Source of the DNA: Alphaproteobacteria bacterium
Lineage (GTDB): Bacteria; Pseudomonadota; Alphaproteobacteria; Reyranellales; Reyranellaceae
DNA length: 64,000 bases
Assembly (NCBI GenBank): GCA_019635875.1
Contig: JAHBYP010000010.1
Span: 103,779-167,778 of the forward strand
Direction: 5' to 3'
Positions 34,143 through 41,787 of the stretch are shown piece by piece. A program made the translations under genes and the position numbers. The stretch's first letter is position 1. Every line of letters begins with the position of its first letter. Under the pieces are notes generated by a model. The model searched no databases. It was not told where the DNA came from and saw nothing but the letters and a program-made list of their open reading frames with translations.

Positions 34143-34790
34143 GTGAAGCGCGTTCTGGTGACAGGCTTCGAGCCGTTCGACAACGACACCGTCAACCCGT
34201 CGTGGGAGGCGGCGCGGCGCGTCGACGGCTGGCGTTGCGAGGGCCACGACGTTGTCGCGCGGCGCCTGCCCTGCGTCTACCGCGCCATCCGCCCCCAACT
34301 TGGCGCGCTGATCGACGAGCTGTCGCCCGACATCGTGATCGCGCTGGGTCTCGCCGGCGGCCGCGTCGACTTCTCGCTCGAACGCGTGGCGATCAACGTC
34401 GACGACGCGCGCATTCCCGACAACGCCGACGAGCAGCCGATTGACCGGCCCAGCGTCGAGGGCGGCCCGGCGGCGTATTTCGGCACCCTGCCGATCAAGG
34501 CGATCCTGCGCCGCGTGCGCGCTGCCGGCATCGCGGCCTCGGTGTCGAACAGCGCCGGCACCTTCGTCTGCAACCACACCTTCTACGTAGCGCGCCACCT
34601 CGCTGAGACCGGGCGGCGGAAGTTCCGCGCCGGCTTCATCCACGTGCCCTATCTGCCGGAGCAGGCCGCGCGCCATCCCGGCGCGCCGTCGATGTCGGTG
34701 GACACGCTCGTCGCCGCGCTGAGGATCGCCATCGAGACGTCGATCCGCATCGAGCAGGACGAGCTCCTCGCCGCCGGCGCGACGCATTAG
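34143..34790 (+). CDS. pcp: Pyroglutamyl-peptidase I (peptidase C15)
   Basis: The 215-residue cytosolic cysteine peptidase removes N-terminal pyroglutamate. The catalytic triad is in place: Glu80 (FSLERVAIN), Cys143 (SAGTFVCNHTFY) and His167 (FIHVPYLPEQ). The N-terminal VLVTGFEPFD is the family signature. Length is normal. The GTG start at 34143 lies after CGAGGACATCAG. It stands alone between palindromic repeats. Confidence 0.93.
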   Translation: MKRVLVTGFEPFDNDTVNPSWEAARRVDGWRCEGHDVVARRLPCVYRAIRPQLGALIDELSPDIVIALGLAGGRVDFSLERVAINVDDARIPDNADEQPIDRPSVEGGPAAYFGTLPIKAILRRVRAAGIAASVSNSAGTFVCNHTFYVARHLAETGRRKFRAGFIHVPYLPEQAARHPGAPSMSVDTLVAALRIAIETSIRIEQDELLAAGATH

Positions 34791-34814
34791 GGGCAGGCTG
34801 CTCGGAAGCCCTCG

Positions 34815-34883
34815 CTGTCATTCCGAGCGCAGCGAGGAATCCAGGTGTCTTCGCTGGATTCCTCGCTGCGCTCGGAATGACAG
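34815..34883. repeat. Palindromic repeat, family A (copy 2)
   Basis: About 69 bases with arms beginning CTGTCATTCCGAGCGCAGCG, one T for C in the arm being matched by the compensating change in the other arm. It sits between convergent pcp and phnF, where it could serve as a bidirectional terminator hairpin. Confidence 0.85.
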
Positions 34884-34888
34884 GGTCA

Positions 34889-35605
34889 TCATTCGACCAC
34901 GAAGGTCATCGCATCGCTCAGCCAGCGCGAGTGACCGTATTCGATCGGCACGCCGTCGGGATCGATGTTGACCGCTTCGGTGACCAGCACGGCGCGGCCG
35001 CGGCCGACCTCGAGCAGGCGCGCGTCGGAGGCGGTGATCAGCGCCGCCGAGACGCGCGTCCAGCGCCGCGAGTAGTCGGCCACGCCGCAGCGGCGTAGCG
35101 CAGCCGTCACCGAGCGCTCGGCCCGCCACGCCTCGCCGATGCGCGCGAAGCGCCCGGCGGGAAAGTAGTGGCTGCCGATGCCGGCCGGCTTGCCGTCGAC
35201 CAGGGCGCGCGCGTCGAGGCGCAGCAGCGGCGTCTCGGTCGGCACCGAAAGCGCCAGCGCAATGTCGGGCGTGGCGCGCACGTTGTGCACGCTCAGCATG
35301 TCGCGCGCGCCGACGCGGCGCGAGCGCTCGATGGTCTCGCTGAAGCGCGCCCGCTTGCCCAGCGCGTAGTCGAGCGGCGGGTCGGGCACGAAGATGCCGC
35401 GGCCCTGCTCGGCGCGCAGCACGCCCTGGCCCTCGAGATGCTCGATCGCCTGGCGCAGCGTGTGGCGGTTGACGCCGAAGCGCTCGGCCAGCGCGTACTC
35501 GCCCGGCAGGCGCGCGCCCGGCTTCCACTCGCCGTCCTTGACCTCGGTCCGCAGCGTATCGGCGATGCGGCGCCACAGCGGGCGAGGGTCGTCATCCACG
35601 GCCAT
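34889..35605 (-). CDS. phnF: GntR/HutC-family repressor of phosphonate use
   Basis: The 238-residue regulator has an N-terminal winged helix (LPGEYALAERFGVNRHTLRQ, the GntR pattern) and a C-terminal UTRA ligand domain with FPAGRFARIGEAW and EYGHSRW. It is divergent from phnG across a 93-base region that contains nested palindromes, its likely operator. The ATG at 35605 is preferred; an in-frame TTG at 35614 adds three residues. PhnF proteins repress C-P lyase operons until a phosphate- or phosphonate-related signal is present. Confidence 0.92.
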   Translation of the reverse strand: MAVDDDPRPLWRRIADTLRTEVKDGEWKPGARLPGEYALAERFGVNRHTLRQAIEHLEGQGVLRAEQGRGIFVPDPPLDYALGKRARFSETIERSRRVGARDMLSVHNVRATPDIALALSVPTETPLLRLDARALVDGKPAGIGSHYFPAGRFARIGEAWRAERSVTAALRRCGVADYSRRWTRVSAALITASDARLLEVGRGRAVLVTEAVNIDPDGVPIEYGHSRWLSDAMTFVVE

Positions 35606-35662
35606 GTCACGCAACCTTCATGGGGATATGGGCAATAGGCCTTGCGGCCATGGTTCCATGCT

Positions 35663-35683
35663 TCTATACTTGTATAGACAAGT
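35663..35683. promoter_or_regulatory. Nested palindromes between phnF and phnG (probable PhnF operator)
   Basis: Two overlapping palindromes, TCTATACTTGTATAGA (35663-35678) and ACTTGTATAGACAAGT (35668-35683), stand 16 bases before the phnG start and 58 bases from phnF. Size, symmetry and AT-richness fit a GntR/HutC dimer site. Binding here would repress phnG and probably phnF itself. Confidence 0.65.
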
Positions 35684-35698
35684 AAGGGTTTTGTCGAG

Positions 35699-36142
35699 AT
35701 GGAAAAGATCGACGCGCGCAGATCCTGGCTGGCCGTGCTGGCGCGAGCCGAGCGGACGAAGCTGGAAGAGGCGCTGAGTGGCCTGTCGCCGCGACCCCGC
35801 TGGCGGGTGGTCAAGCCGGCGGAATCCGGCCTGGCGATGGTGCGCGGGCGCGCCGGCGGCGCCGGCCAGCAATTCAACATCGGCGAGATGAGCGTGGCGC
35901 GCTGCGTCGTGCAGGTCGAGGGTGGCGCGGTTGGCGTCGGCTATGTCGCCGGCCGCGACCGTCGCAAGGCCGAGCTGGTCGCCGTGCTCGACGCGCTGCT
36001 GCAGGACGGCCCGTTCGTCGAGCGCCTGAAGCGCGATGTGATCGTGCCGCTGGCCGATCGCCAGGAGGCCTCGCGCCGGCAGGTGCTGTCGAAGGCGGCG
36101 GCGACCAAGGTCGACTTCTTCACCATGGTGCGCGGCTCATGA
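35699..36142 (+). CDS. phnG: C-P lyase core complex subunit PhnG
   Basis: The 147-residue protein has the PhnG pattern RSWLAVLARA near the start, RPAESGLAMVRG-like (VVKPAESGLAMVRGRAGG), GEMSVARCVVQV and GYVAGRDRRKAEL. PhnG is part of the PhnG2H2I2J2 complex that moves alkylphosphonate onto the ribose of ATP and then cleaves the C-P bond. It is the first gene of the operon and overlaps phnH by ATGA. Confidence 0.93.
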   Translation: MEKIDARRSWLAVLARAERTKLEEALSGLSPRPRWRVVKPAESGLAMVRGRAGGAGQQFNIGEMSVARCVVQVEGGAVGVGYVAGRDRRKAELVAVLDALLQDGPFVERLKRDVIVPLADRQEASRRQVLSKAAATKVDFFTMVRGS

Positions 36143-36750
36143 GCGGGATCCTCACACCGACCCAGGCGGCGCTGTCGCCGGGCTTCGCCGAGCCGGTGCT
36201 CGACGCCCAGGCCGCGTTCCGCGCCACGCTCGAGGCGATGTCGCGACCCGGCCGCATCGAAGAGCTCACGATGCGCATGGATCCGCCGGCCGGTCTCGAC
36301 CCGGCGACGGTGGCGGCCTGCCTGACCCTGCTCGACATCGACACGCCGGTGTGGCTGGCGCCGCATGCGGCCGCCGATCGCGCCGCGGCGTGGATCGCCT
36401 TCCATACCGGCGCGCCTTTGGTCGCCTCGGCTGGAGACGCCGCCTTCGTCGTCGTGCTCGATGCCGGCTCGCTATCGGCGCTCGATGACTTCGACTGGGG
36501 TACCGACGAGGAGCCGCAACGTGGCGCGACGCTGATCGTGCAGGTGCCGGTGCTCGCAAGCGAAGGCGGCTGGAGGCTCAGCGGACCGGGGATCGCGACA
36601 CGCGCAGCGTTGCATGTCGGCGGATTGCCTGAAGCCTTCGCGGCCCAGCGTCGCGCGATGAACGGCGCGTTCCCGCGCGGCGTCGATATCCTCTTCACTT
36701 CAGGCGCGCGCCTTGCGGCGCTGCCGCGCACCACCATCCTGGAGGCCTGA
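36139..36750 (+). CDS. phnH: C-P lyase core complex subunit PhnH
   Basis: The 203-residue protein has the PhnH features PGFAEPVLDAQAAFRATLEA, MSRPGRIEEL and GPGIATRAALHVGGLP. PhnH is a PLP-transferase-like fold without catalytic function, acting as a structural subunit in the C-P lyase core complex. Its start overlaps the phnG stop, and phnI begins 2 bases after its own. Confidence 0.93.
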   Translation: MSGILTPTQAALSPGFAEPVLDAQAAFRATLEAMSRPGRIEELTMRMDPPAGLDPATVAACLTLLDIDTPVWLAPHAAADRAAAWIAFHTGAPLVASAGDAAFVVVLDAGSLSALDDFDWGTDEEPQRGATLIVQVPVLASEGGWRLSGPGIATRAALHVGGLPEAFAAQRRAMNGAFPRGVDILFTSGARLAALPRTTILEA

Positions 36751-36751
36751 C

Positions 36752-37855
36752 ATGTATGTAGCCGTGAAGGGTGGCGAACGGGCGATCGCCAACGCGCATG
36801 CCTGGCTGGCCGAGTCGCGGCGCGGCGATCCCGACGTGCCCGAACTCAGCGTGGCGCAGATCCGCGAGCAGCAGAAGCTGGCGGTCGATCGCGTCATGAC
36901 CGAAGGCTCGCTCTACGATCCCGACCTCGCGGCGCTGGCGCTCAAGCAGGCCTGCGGCGACCAGGTCGAGGCGATCTTCCTGCTGCGCGCCTATCGCACG
37001 ACCCTGCCGCGCTTCGGCGCCACCCTGCCGATCGACACCTCGGCGATGACGGTGCGGCGGCGCGTCTCGGCGGTGTTCAAGGACATCCCGGGTGGCCAGA
37101 TCCTCGGCTCGACCTTCGACTACACCCATCGCCTGCTCGACTTCGCGTTGATGGCCGAGGGCGAGCCGGCGCCGGCGCCGTCCGCTGCGCCGCCGGAGGA
37201 AACGCGTCTGCCCGGGGTGATCGACGTGCTCAACCGGGAAGACATTATCGAGATCGAGCGGCCCTCGCCGGGCGATCCGGCGCCGCCCGACCTGACGCGC
37301 GAGCCGCTGCGCTTCCCCGCTCCGCGCGCCATGAGGCTGCAGAACCTGGCGCGCGGCGACGAGGGCTTCGTGCTTGCGATGGGCTACGCCACGCAGCGCG
37401 GCTACGGCCGCACCCATCCCTTCGCCGGCGAGATCCGCCACGGCACGGTCTCGGTCGAGATGGTGCCGCCCGAGCTGGGCTTCGCCGTCGACATCGGCGA
37501 CATCGAGCTCACCGAGTGCCAGATGGTCAACCAGTTCGCCGGCTCGAAGAACGAGCCGCCGCAATTCACCCGCGGCTATGGCGTGAGCTTCGGCCACGGC
37601 GAGCGCAAGGCGATGGGCATGGCGCTGGTCGATCGCGCCCTGCGCGCGCAGGAGCTCGGCGAATCAACGGATGCGCCGCCCAACGACATCGAGTTCGTGC
37701 TCTATCACAGCGACAACGTCGAGGCGCAGGGCTTCGTGCAGCACCTCAAGCTGCCGCACTACGTCGACTTCCAGTCCGAGCTCAACGTCGTGCGCGCCAT
37801 GCGCCGCGACGCCGAAGCGGCGAAGCAGACGGCGCTGAAGGAGGCCGCGGAATGA
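36752..37855 (+). CDS. phnI: C-P lyase core complex subunit PhnI
   Basis: The 367-residue protein starts MYVAVKGGERAI after GGAGG. It has the PhnI blocks AEGSLYDPDLAALALKQ-like (TEGSLYDPDLAALALKQ), FLLRAYRTTLPRFG, and the C-terminal GYGVSFGHGERKAM and YHSDNVEAQGFVQHLKLPHY. PhnI with G, H and L forms the 5-triphosphate-ribosyl phosphonate step, displacing adenine from ATP. Its stop is overlapped by an ATG (ATGA, 37852-37855) that opens a short frame leading to phnJ. Confidence 0.94.
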   Translation: MYVAVKGGERAIANAHAWLAESRRGDPDVPELSVAQIREQQKLAVDRVMTEGSLYDPDLAALALKQACGDQVEAIFLLRAYRTTLPRFGATLPIDTSAMTVRRRVSAVFKDIPGGQILGSTFDYTHRLLDFALMAEGEPAPAPSAAPPEETRLPGVIDVLNREDIIEIERPSPGDPAPPDLTREPLRFPAPRAMRLQNLARGDEGFVLAMGYATQRGYGRTHPFAGEIRHGTVSVEMVPPELGFAVDIGDIELTECQMVNQFAGSKNEPPQFTRGYGVSFGHGERKAMGMALVDRALRAQELGESTDAPPNDIEFVLYHSDNVEAQGFVQHLKLPHYVDFQSELNVVRAMRRDAEAAKQTALKEAAE

Positions 37856-38076
37856 GCCGCGCCAAGGCGAATACCTTCCCCCGCTTTGCAGGCAGCGCGA
37901 TCGCCTATGGCCGATTTGCTCGGGTCTCTCCTTCCCCCGGAGGGGGAAGGTGCCCGAAGGGCGGAAGGGGGACGTTGAAGACGGACACCCGTTTCGTTGA
38001 GGCATCCCCCTTCCGTCGCGCTGCGCGCGCCACCTTCCCTCTCCGGGGGAAGGTATCAGGGGGGCGGTGCCCATGA
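37852..38076 (+). CDS. Bridging mini-ORF across the palindromic element between phnI and phnJ
   Basis: A 74-codon frame starts at an ATG overlapping the phnI stop (ATGA) and ends with TGA overlapping the phnJ ATG (ATGA, 38073-38076). It therefore spans the whole inserted palindromic element and joins the two genes by coupling at both ends. The peptide is Arg/Gly/Pro-rich, with no known domain. It may be only a translated spacer. The first residues MSRA suggest it is the original phnJ start displaced by the insertion. Confidence 0.4.
   Translation: MSRAKANTFPRFAGSAIAYGRFARVSPSPGGGRCPKGGRGTLKTDTRFVEASPFRRAARATFPLRGKVSGGRCP
37930..38053. repeat. Palindromic element, family B (copy 1), in the phn operon
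   Basis: About 124 bases in an imperfect long inverted repeat. Each arm contains a CTTCCCCCGG/GGGGGAAG hairpin and a second small hairpin (GCCC-GAA-GGGC in the left arm, a GGCGCGC-type one in the right). It lies between phnI and phnJ. Further copies are at 39779 and 63926. Confidence 0.85.
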
Positions 38077-38987
38077 ACGCCGGCCCGACCAACGCCACGG
38101 TCGACGAGGGCTACAACTTCGCCTTCCTCGACGAGCAGACCAAGCGGATGCTGCGCCGCGCGATCCTCAAGGCCGTCGCGATCCCTGGCCACCAGATCCC
38201 GTTCGGCAGCCGCGAGATGCCGCTGAGCTACGGCTGGGGCACCGGCGGCATCCAGATCACCGCCGCGGTGATCGGCCCGTCCGACACGCTGAAGGTGATC
38301 GACCAGGGCGCCGACGACACGACCAACGCCGTCAGCATCCGCTCGTTCTTCCGCCGCATGACCGGCGTGGCGACGACGGAGCGCACGCCCGATGCCACCA
38401 TCGTGCAGACGCGCCACCGCATCCCCGAGACCAAGCTGGTCGAAGGCCAGATCCTGGTTTACCAGGTACCGATCCCCGAGCCGCTGCGCTGGCTGGAGCC
38501 GCGCGAATCGGAGACGCGCAAGATGCACGCGCTGGCCGAGTACGGTGCCATGCACGTGAAGCTCTACGAGGATATCGTGCGCTTCGGTCGCATCGAGACG
38601 GCCTACGACTATCCCGTTATGGTCAATGGCCGCTACCTGATGCGTCCGTCGCCAATCCCGAAGTTCGACAATCCGAAGATGGACCAGATGCTGGCCTTGC
38701 AGCTCTTCGGCGCCGGCCGCGAGAAGCGCATCTACGCCGTGCCGCCCTATACGCCGGTGAAGTCGCTCGACTTCGAGGACTATCCCTTCCAGGTCGAGAA
38801 GTGGGACCAGCCCTGCGCGCTGTGCGGCGCCGACGACTCCTTCCTCGACGAGATCATCACCGACGACAGGGGCGGGCACATGTTCGTGTGCTCCGACACC
38901 GACCACTGCGAGCAGCGCCGCAACGCTGGCCATCAGGGCACGGGCGCGCCCGAGTCCTACGTCGCCGCTGTGGAGGCCGGCGAATGA
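38073..38987 (+). CDS. phnJ: C-P lyase radical-SAM subunit PhnJ
   Basis: The 304-residue iron-sulfur protein cleaves the carbon-phosphorus bond. It has GYNFAFLDEQTK with the glycine of the radical mechanism, GWGTGGIQITAA, and the cluster motif CX2CX21CX5C (CALC to CSDTDHC). A GTG at 38067 is an alternative start two codons earlier. It overlaps phnK by ATGA. It follows a 217-base gap containing a palindromic element, unusual inside this normally tight operon. Confidence 0.95.
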   Translation: MNAGPTNATVDEGYNFAFLDEQTKRMLRRAILKAVAIPGHQIPFGSREMPLSYGWGTGGIQITAAVIGPSDTLKVIDQGADDTTNAVSIRSFFRRMTGVATTERTPDATIVQTRHRIPETKLVEGQILVYQVPIPEPLRWLEPRESETRKMHALAEYGAMHVKLYEDIVRFGRIETAYDYPVMVNGRYLMRPSPIPKFDNPKMDQMLALQLFGAGREKRIYAVPPYTPVKSLDFEDYPFQVEKWDQPCALCGADDSFLDEIITDDRGGHMFVCSDTDHCEQRRNAGHQGTGAPESYVAAVEAGE

Positions 38988-39760
38988 GCGAAACGCCGAT
39001 CCTCGAGGTGAAGAACCTCACCAAGCGCTTCGGCCTGCGCGCCGCCGTGCGCGAGGTTTCGCTCGAGCTGTGGCCCGGCGAGGTGCTGGGCATCGTCGGC
39101 GAATCCGGCTCGGGCAAGACGACCCTGCTGAACTGCCTCGGCGGTCGCATGCCGGCGGACATCGGCGAGGTGCTCTATCGCACGGGTGATGGCCGCGAGG
39201 TCGACATGCTGGCGCTGAGCGAGGCCGACCGGCGCCGTCTGCTGCGCACCGAATGGGGCTTCGTGCACCAGAACCCGCGCGACGGGCTGCGCCTCGACGT
39301 CAGCGCCGGCGGCAATGTCGGCGAGCGCCTGATGGCGCTGGGCCAGCGCCACTACGGCAATCTGCGCGACACGGCGCTCGACTGGCTGCGCCAGGTCGAG
39401 ATCGACGCCGCGCGCGTCGACGACAAGCCGCGCGCCTTCTCCGGCGGCATGCAGCAGCGCTTGCAGATCGCGCGCAATCTCGTGACCCATCCCCGTGTGG
39501 TGCTGATGGACGAGCCGACCGGCGGCCTCGACGTCTCGGTGCAGGCGCGCCTGCTCGACCTGCTGCGCCGCCTGGTGCGCGATGTCGGCGTCTCGGCGAT
39601 CATCGTGACGCACGATCTCGGTGTTGCGCGCCTGCTCGCCGACCGGCTGATCGTGATGCGCGAGGGCCGGCTGGTCGAAAGCGGGCTCACCGATCGCCTG
39701 CTCGACGATCCGCAGGAGCCCTACACGCAGCTGCTGGTGTCCTCGGTGCTGACGGTATGA
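38984..39760 (+). CDS. phnK: C-P lyase ABC-type ATPase PhnK
   Basis: The 258-residue ABC ATPase has Walker A GESGSGKTT, signature FSGGMQQRLQIARN, Walker B VVLMDEPTGGLD and H-loop VTHDLG. In E. coli PhnK binds the core complex as an ATPase rather than powering a transporter. Sequence and order (J-K-L) match PhnK. The stop TGA overlaps the ATG of a short frame that leads to phnL. Confidence 0.94.
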   Translation: MSETPILEVKNLTKRFGLRAAVREVSLELWPGEVLGIVGESGSGKTTLLNCLGGRMPADIGEVLYRTGDGREVDMLALSEADRRRLLRTEWGFVHQNPRDGLRLDVSAGGNVGERLMALGQRHYGNLRDTALDWLRQVEIDAARVDDKPRAFSGGMQQRLQIARNLVTHPRVVLMDEPTGGLDVSVQARLLDLLRRLVRDVGVSAIIVTHDLGVARLLADRLIVMREGRLVESGLTDRLLDDPQEPYTQLLVSSVLTV

Positions 39761-39936
39761 CGATGATCACAACTCATACCTTCCCCCGGAGGGGGAAGGT
39801 GGCGCGCAGCGCCGGAAGGGGGATGTCGAAGACGGACTCTTGCGTTTGTCTTCGACATCCCCCATCCGCCCTCCGGGCACCTTCCCCCTCCGGGGGAAGG
39901 GAAGCTCCCAAGCCATCGAGTCCGACTCATGAGTAG
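39757..39936 (+). CDS. Bridging mini-ORF across the palindromic element between phnK and phnL
   Basis: A 59-codon frame starts at an ATG overlapping the phnK stop (ATGA) and ends at TAG 39934-39936, overlapping the phnL start by 8 bases in another frame. It spans the complete palindromic element. The peptide is Arg/Ser/Pro-rich and resembles the phnI-phnJ bridging frame only through the shared repeat. It may preserve coupling between phnK and phnL or be a chance frame. Confidence 0.35.
   Translation: MTMITTHTFPRRGKVARSAGRGMSKTDSCVCLRHPPSALRAPSPSGGREAPKPSSPTHE
39779..39900. repeat. Palindromic element, family B (copy 2), in the phn operon
   Basis: About 122 bases in a nearly perfect inverted repeat. 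Central arms TGTCGAAGAC/GTCTTCGACA are flanked by a GGCGC-GCA-GCGCC hairpin on one side, a GCCC-TCC-GGGC hairpin on the other, and CTTCCCCC/GGGGGAAG outer hairpins. It sits between phnK and phnL. This is the most complete copy in the window. Confidence 0.87.
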
Positions 39937-40648
39937 TCAACTTCCCGCCATCTCCATCCGCGGCCTGCGCAAGAGCTTCACCCTGCATCTGCGCGGCGGC
40001 ATCCGGCTCGACGCCTTGCGCGGCGTCGATCTCGACGTGCACGCCGGCGAGTGCGTCGTGCTGCGTGGTCCCTCCGGCGCCGGCAAGAGCAGCCTGATGC
40101 GCTGCGTCTACGGCAACTACGGCGCCGATTGCGGCAGCCTGGTGATCCGCGACAGGAGCACCGAGATCGACATGGCGTCGGCCGGGCCGCGCTACGTCGC
40201 GAGCCTGCGCCGCGACACGATCGGCTATGTCAGCCAGTTCCTGCGCGTGATCCCGCGCGTCTCGACGCGCGACGTGGTGGCCGAGCCGATGCTGGCGCGC
40301 GGCGTCGATGCCGACGTGGCGCGCGGCAAGGCCGAGGCGATGCTGGAGCGGCTCAACATCCCGCACCGGCTGTTCGACCTGCCGCCGGCGACCTTCTCCG
40401 GCGGCGAGCAGCAGCGCGTCAACATCGCGCGCGTCTTCGCCGCCGGCTTCCCGATCCTGCTGCTCGACGAGCCGACCGCGTCGCTCGACGACGCCAACCG
40501 CACCGTGGTGATCGCGCTCATTCGCGAGGCGCGCGACGCCGGCGCGGCGGCGATCCTGGCGATCCTGCACGATCCGGTGGCGCGCGAGGCGGTGGCGAGC
40601 CGGATCTTCGAGCTGCAACCGGGGACTTCAGTGGCGGAGGCTGCGTAA
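39929..40648 (+). CDS. phnL: C-P lyase ABC-type ATPase PhnL
   Basis: The 239-residue ATPase has Walker A GPSGAGKSS, signature FSGGEQQRVNIARV, Walker B ILLLDEPTASLD and an H-loop His (ILHDP). PhnL works with PhnG, H and I in nucleobase displacement from ATP by phosphonate. It overlaps phnM by TAATG. Confidence 0.94.
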   Translation: MSSQLPAISIRGLRKSFTLHLRGGIRLDALRGVDLDVHAGECVVLRGPSGAGKSSLMRCVYGNYGADCGSLVIRDRSTEIDMASAGPRYVASLRRDTIGYVSQFLRVIPRVSTRDVVAEPMLARGVDADVARGKAEAMLERLNIPHRLFDLPPATFSGGEQQRVNIARVFAAGFPILLLDEPTASLDDANRTVVIALIREARDAGAAAILAILHDPVAREAVASRIFELQPGTSVAEAA

Positions 40649-41787
40649 TGGCCGAGATGATCCTCAGCGGTGCCAGGGTGGTCGGCCCCGATGCGGTGAT
40701 CGAGGGCAGTGTCGTCGTGCGCGACGGACGCATCGCCGAGATCGCGACGGGCGCCGCGCGCAGCGGCGAGAGCTTTGACGGCGACTATCTGCTGCCGGGC
40801 CTCGTCGAGCTGCATACCGACAACATGGAGCGCCACTTCGCGCCGCGGCCGGGCGTGCGCTGGCCCGGCGTCTCGGCGGTGCTGGCGCATGACGGGCAGA
40901 TCGCGGCGGCCGGCATCACCACGGTGTTCGACGCCGTCGGCATGGGCACGGTGCGCGGCGACGACGATATTCGCATCGCAGCCCTCGACGAGATGCTGGC
41001 GGCGGTGAAGGCGGCGCGCGCGGGCGACATGTTCCGCGCCGATCACCTGTTCCACCTGCGCTGCGAGACCAGCTACCCCTCGGTGCTCGAGCGCATCGCG
41101 CGGCTGATCGACGATCCCACCGTGAAGCTGTGCTCGGTGATGGACCACACGCCGGGCCAGCGCCAGTTCACCCGCGAGGACAAGTTTCGCGAGTACTACA
41201 AGGGCAAGTTCCAGTTCACCGACAGGGAGCTCGACGCCTACATCGCCACCCAGAAGGAACGCTGCGAGCGCTGGAGCGCGCCCAACCGGCGCGGCATGGT
41301 AGCGATGTGCAGGGCGCGCGACATTCCGCTCGCCAGCCACGACGACGCGACGCCGGCGCATGTCGCCGAGGCGGTGGCCGACGGCATGGTGGTGGCCGAG
41401 TTCCCGACTACGATCGAGGCGGCGCGCCTGTCGCGCGAGGGCGGCATGAAGGTGGTGATGGGCGGCCCCAACCTGGTGCGTGGCGGCTCGCACTCCGGCA
41501 ACATCTCGGCCGGTACGCTCGCGGCGCAGGGCCTGCTCGACATCGTCTCGTCGGACTACGTGCCGGTGAGCCTGCTCGAATCGGCGTTCCAGCTGGCGCG
41601 CGACCTGCCGGAGATGGGCCTGGCGAAGACGGTGCGCACGGTGTCGCAGACGCCCGCCGAGGCGGTCGGACTGGACGATCGCGGCGCGATCGTCGAGGGG
41701 CGGCGCGCCGATCTGGTGCGCGTGGCGGTGATCGGGGGCCAGCCGGTGGTGCGTGCGGTCTGGCGCGAGGGGCGGAGGATCGCATGA
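40648..41787 (+). CDS. phnM: Ribosyl-triphosphate-phosphonate diphosphatase PhnM
   Basis: The 379-residue amidohydrolase removes pyrophosphate from 5-triphosphoribosyl 1-phosphonate. It has the metal motif ELHTDNMERH, CSVMDHTPGQRQF, and LASHDDATPAHV, all typical of PhnM. Length is normal. It overlaps the HD-domain gene by ATGA. Confidence 0.94.
   Translation: MAEMILSGARVVGPDAVIEGSVVVRDGRIAEIATGAARSGESFDGDYLLPGLVELHTDNMERHFAPRPGVRWPGVSAVLAHDGQIAAAGITTVFDAVGMGTVRGDDDIRIAALDEMLAAVKAARAGDMFRADHLFHLRCETSYPSVLERIARLIDDPTVKLCSVMDHTPGQRQFTREDKFREYYKGKFQFTDRELDAYIATQKERCERWSAPNRRGMVAMCRARDIPLASHDDATPAHVAEAVADGMVVAEFPTTIEAARLSREGGMKVVMGGPNLVRGGSHSGNISAGTLAAQGLLDIVSSDYVPVSLLESAFQLARDLPEMGLAKTVRTVSQTPAEAVGLDDRGAIVEGRRADLVRVAVIGGQPVVRAVWREGRRIA

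Noticed and set aside
36139..36750. Lack of catalytic residues in PhnH.
   Set aside because: PhnH is known to have a PLP-transferase-like fold without catalytic function, so this is normal.
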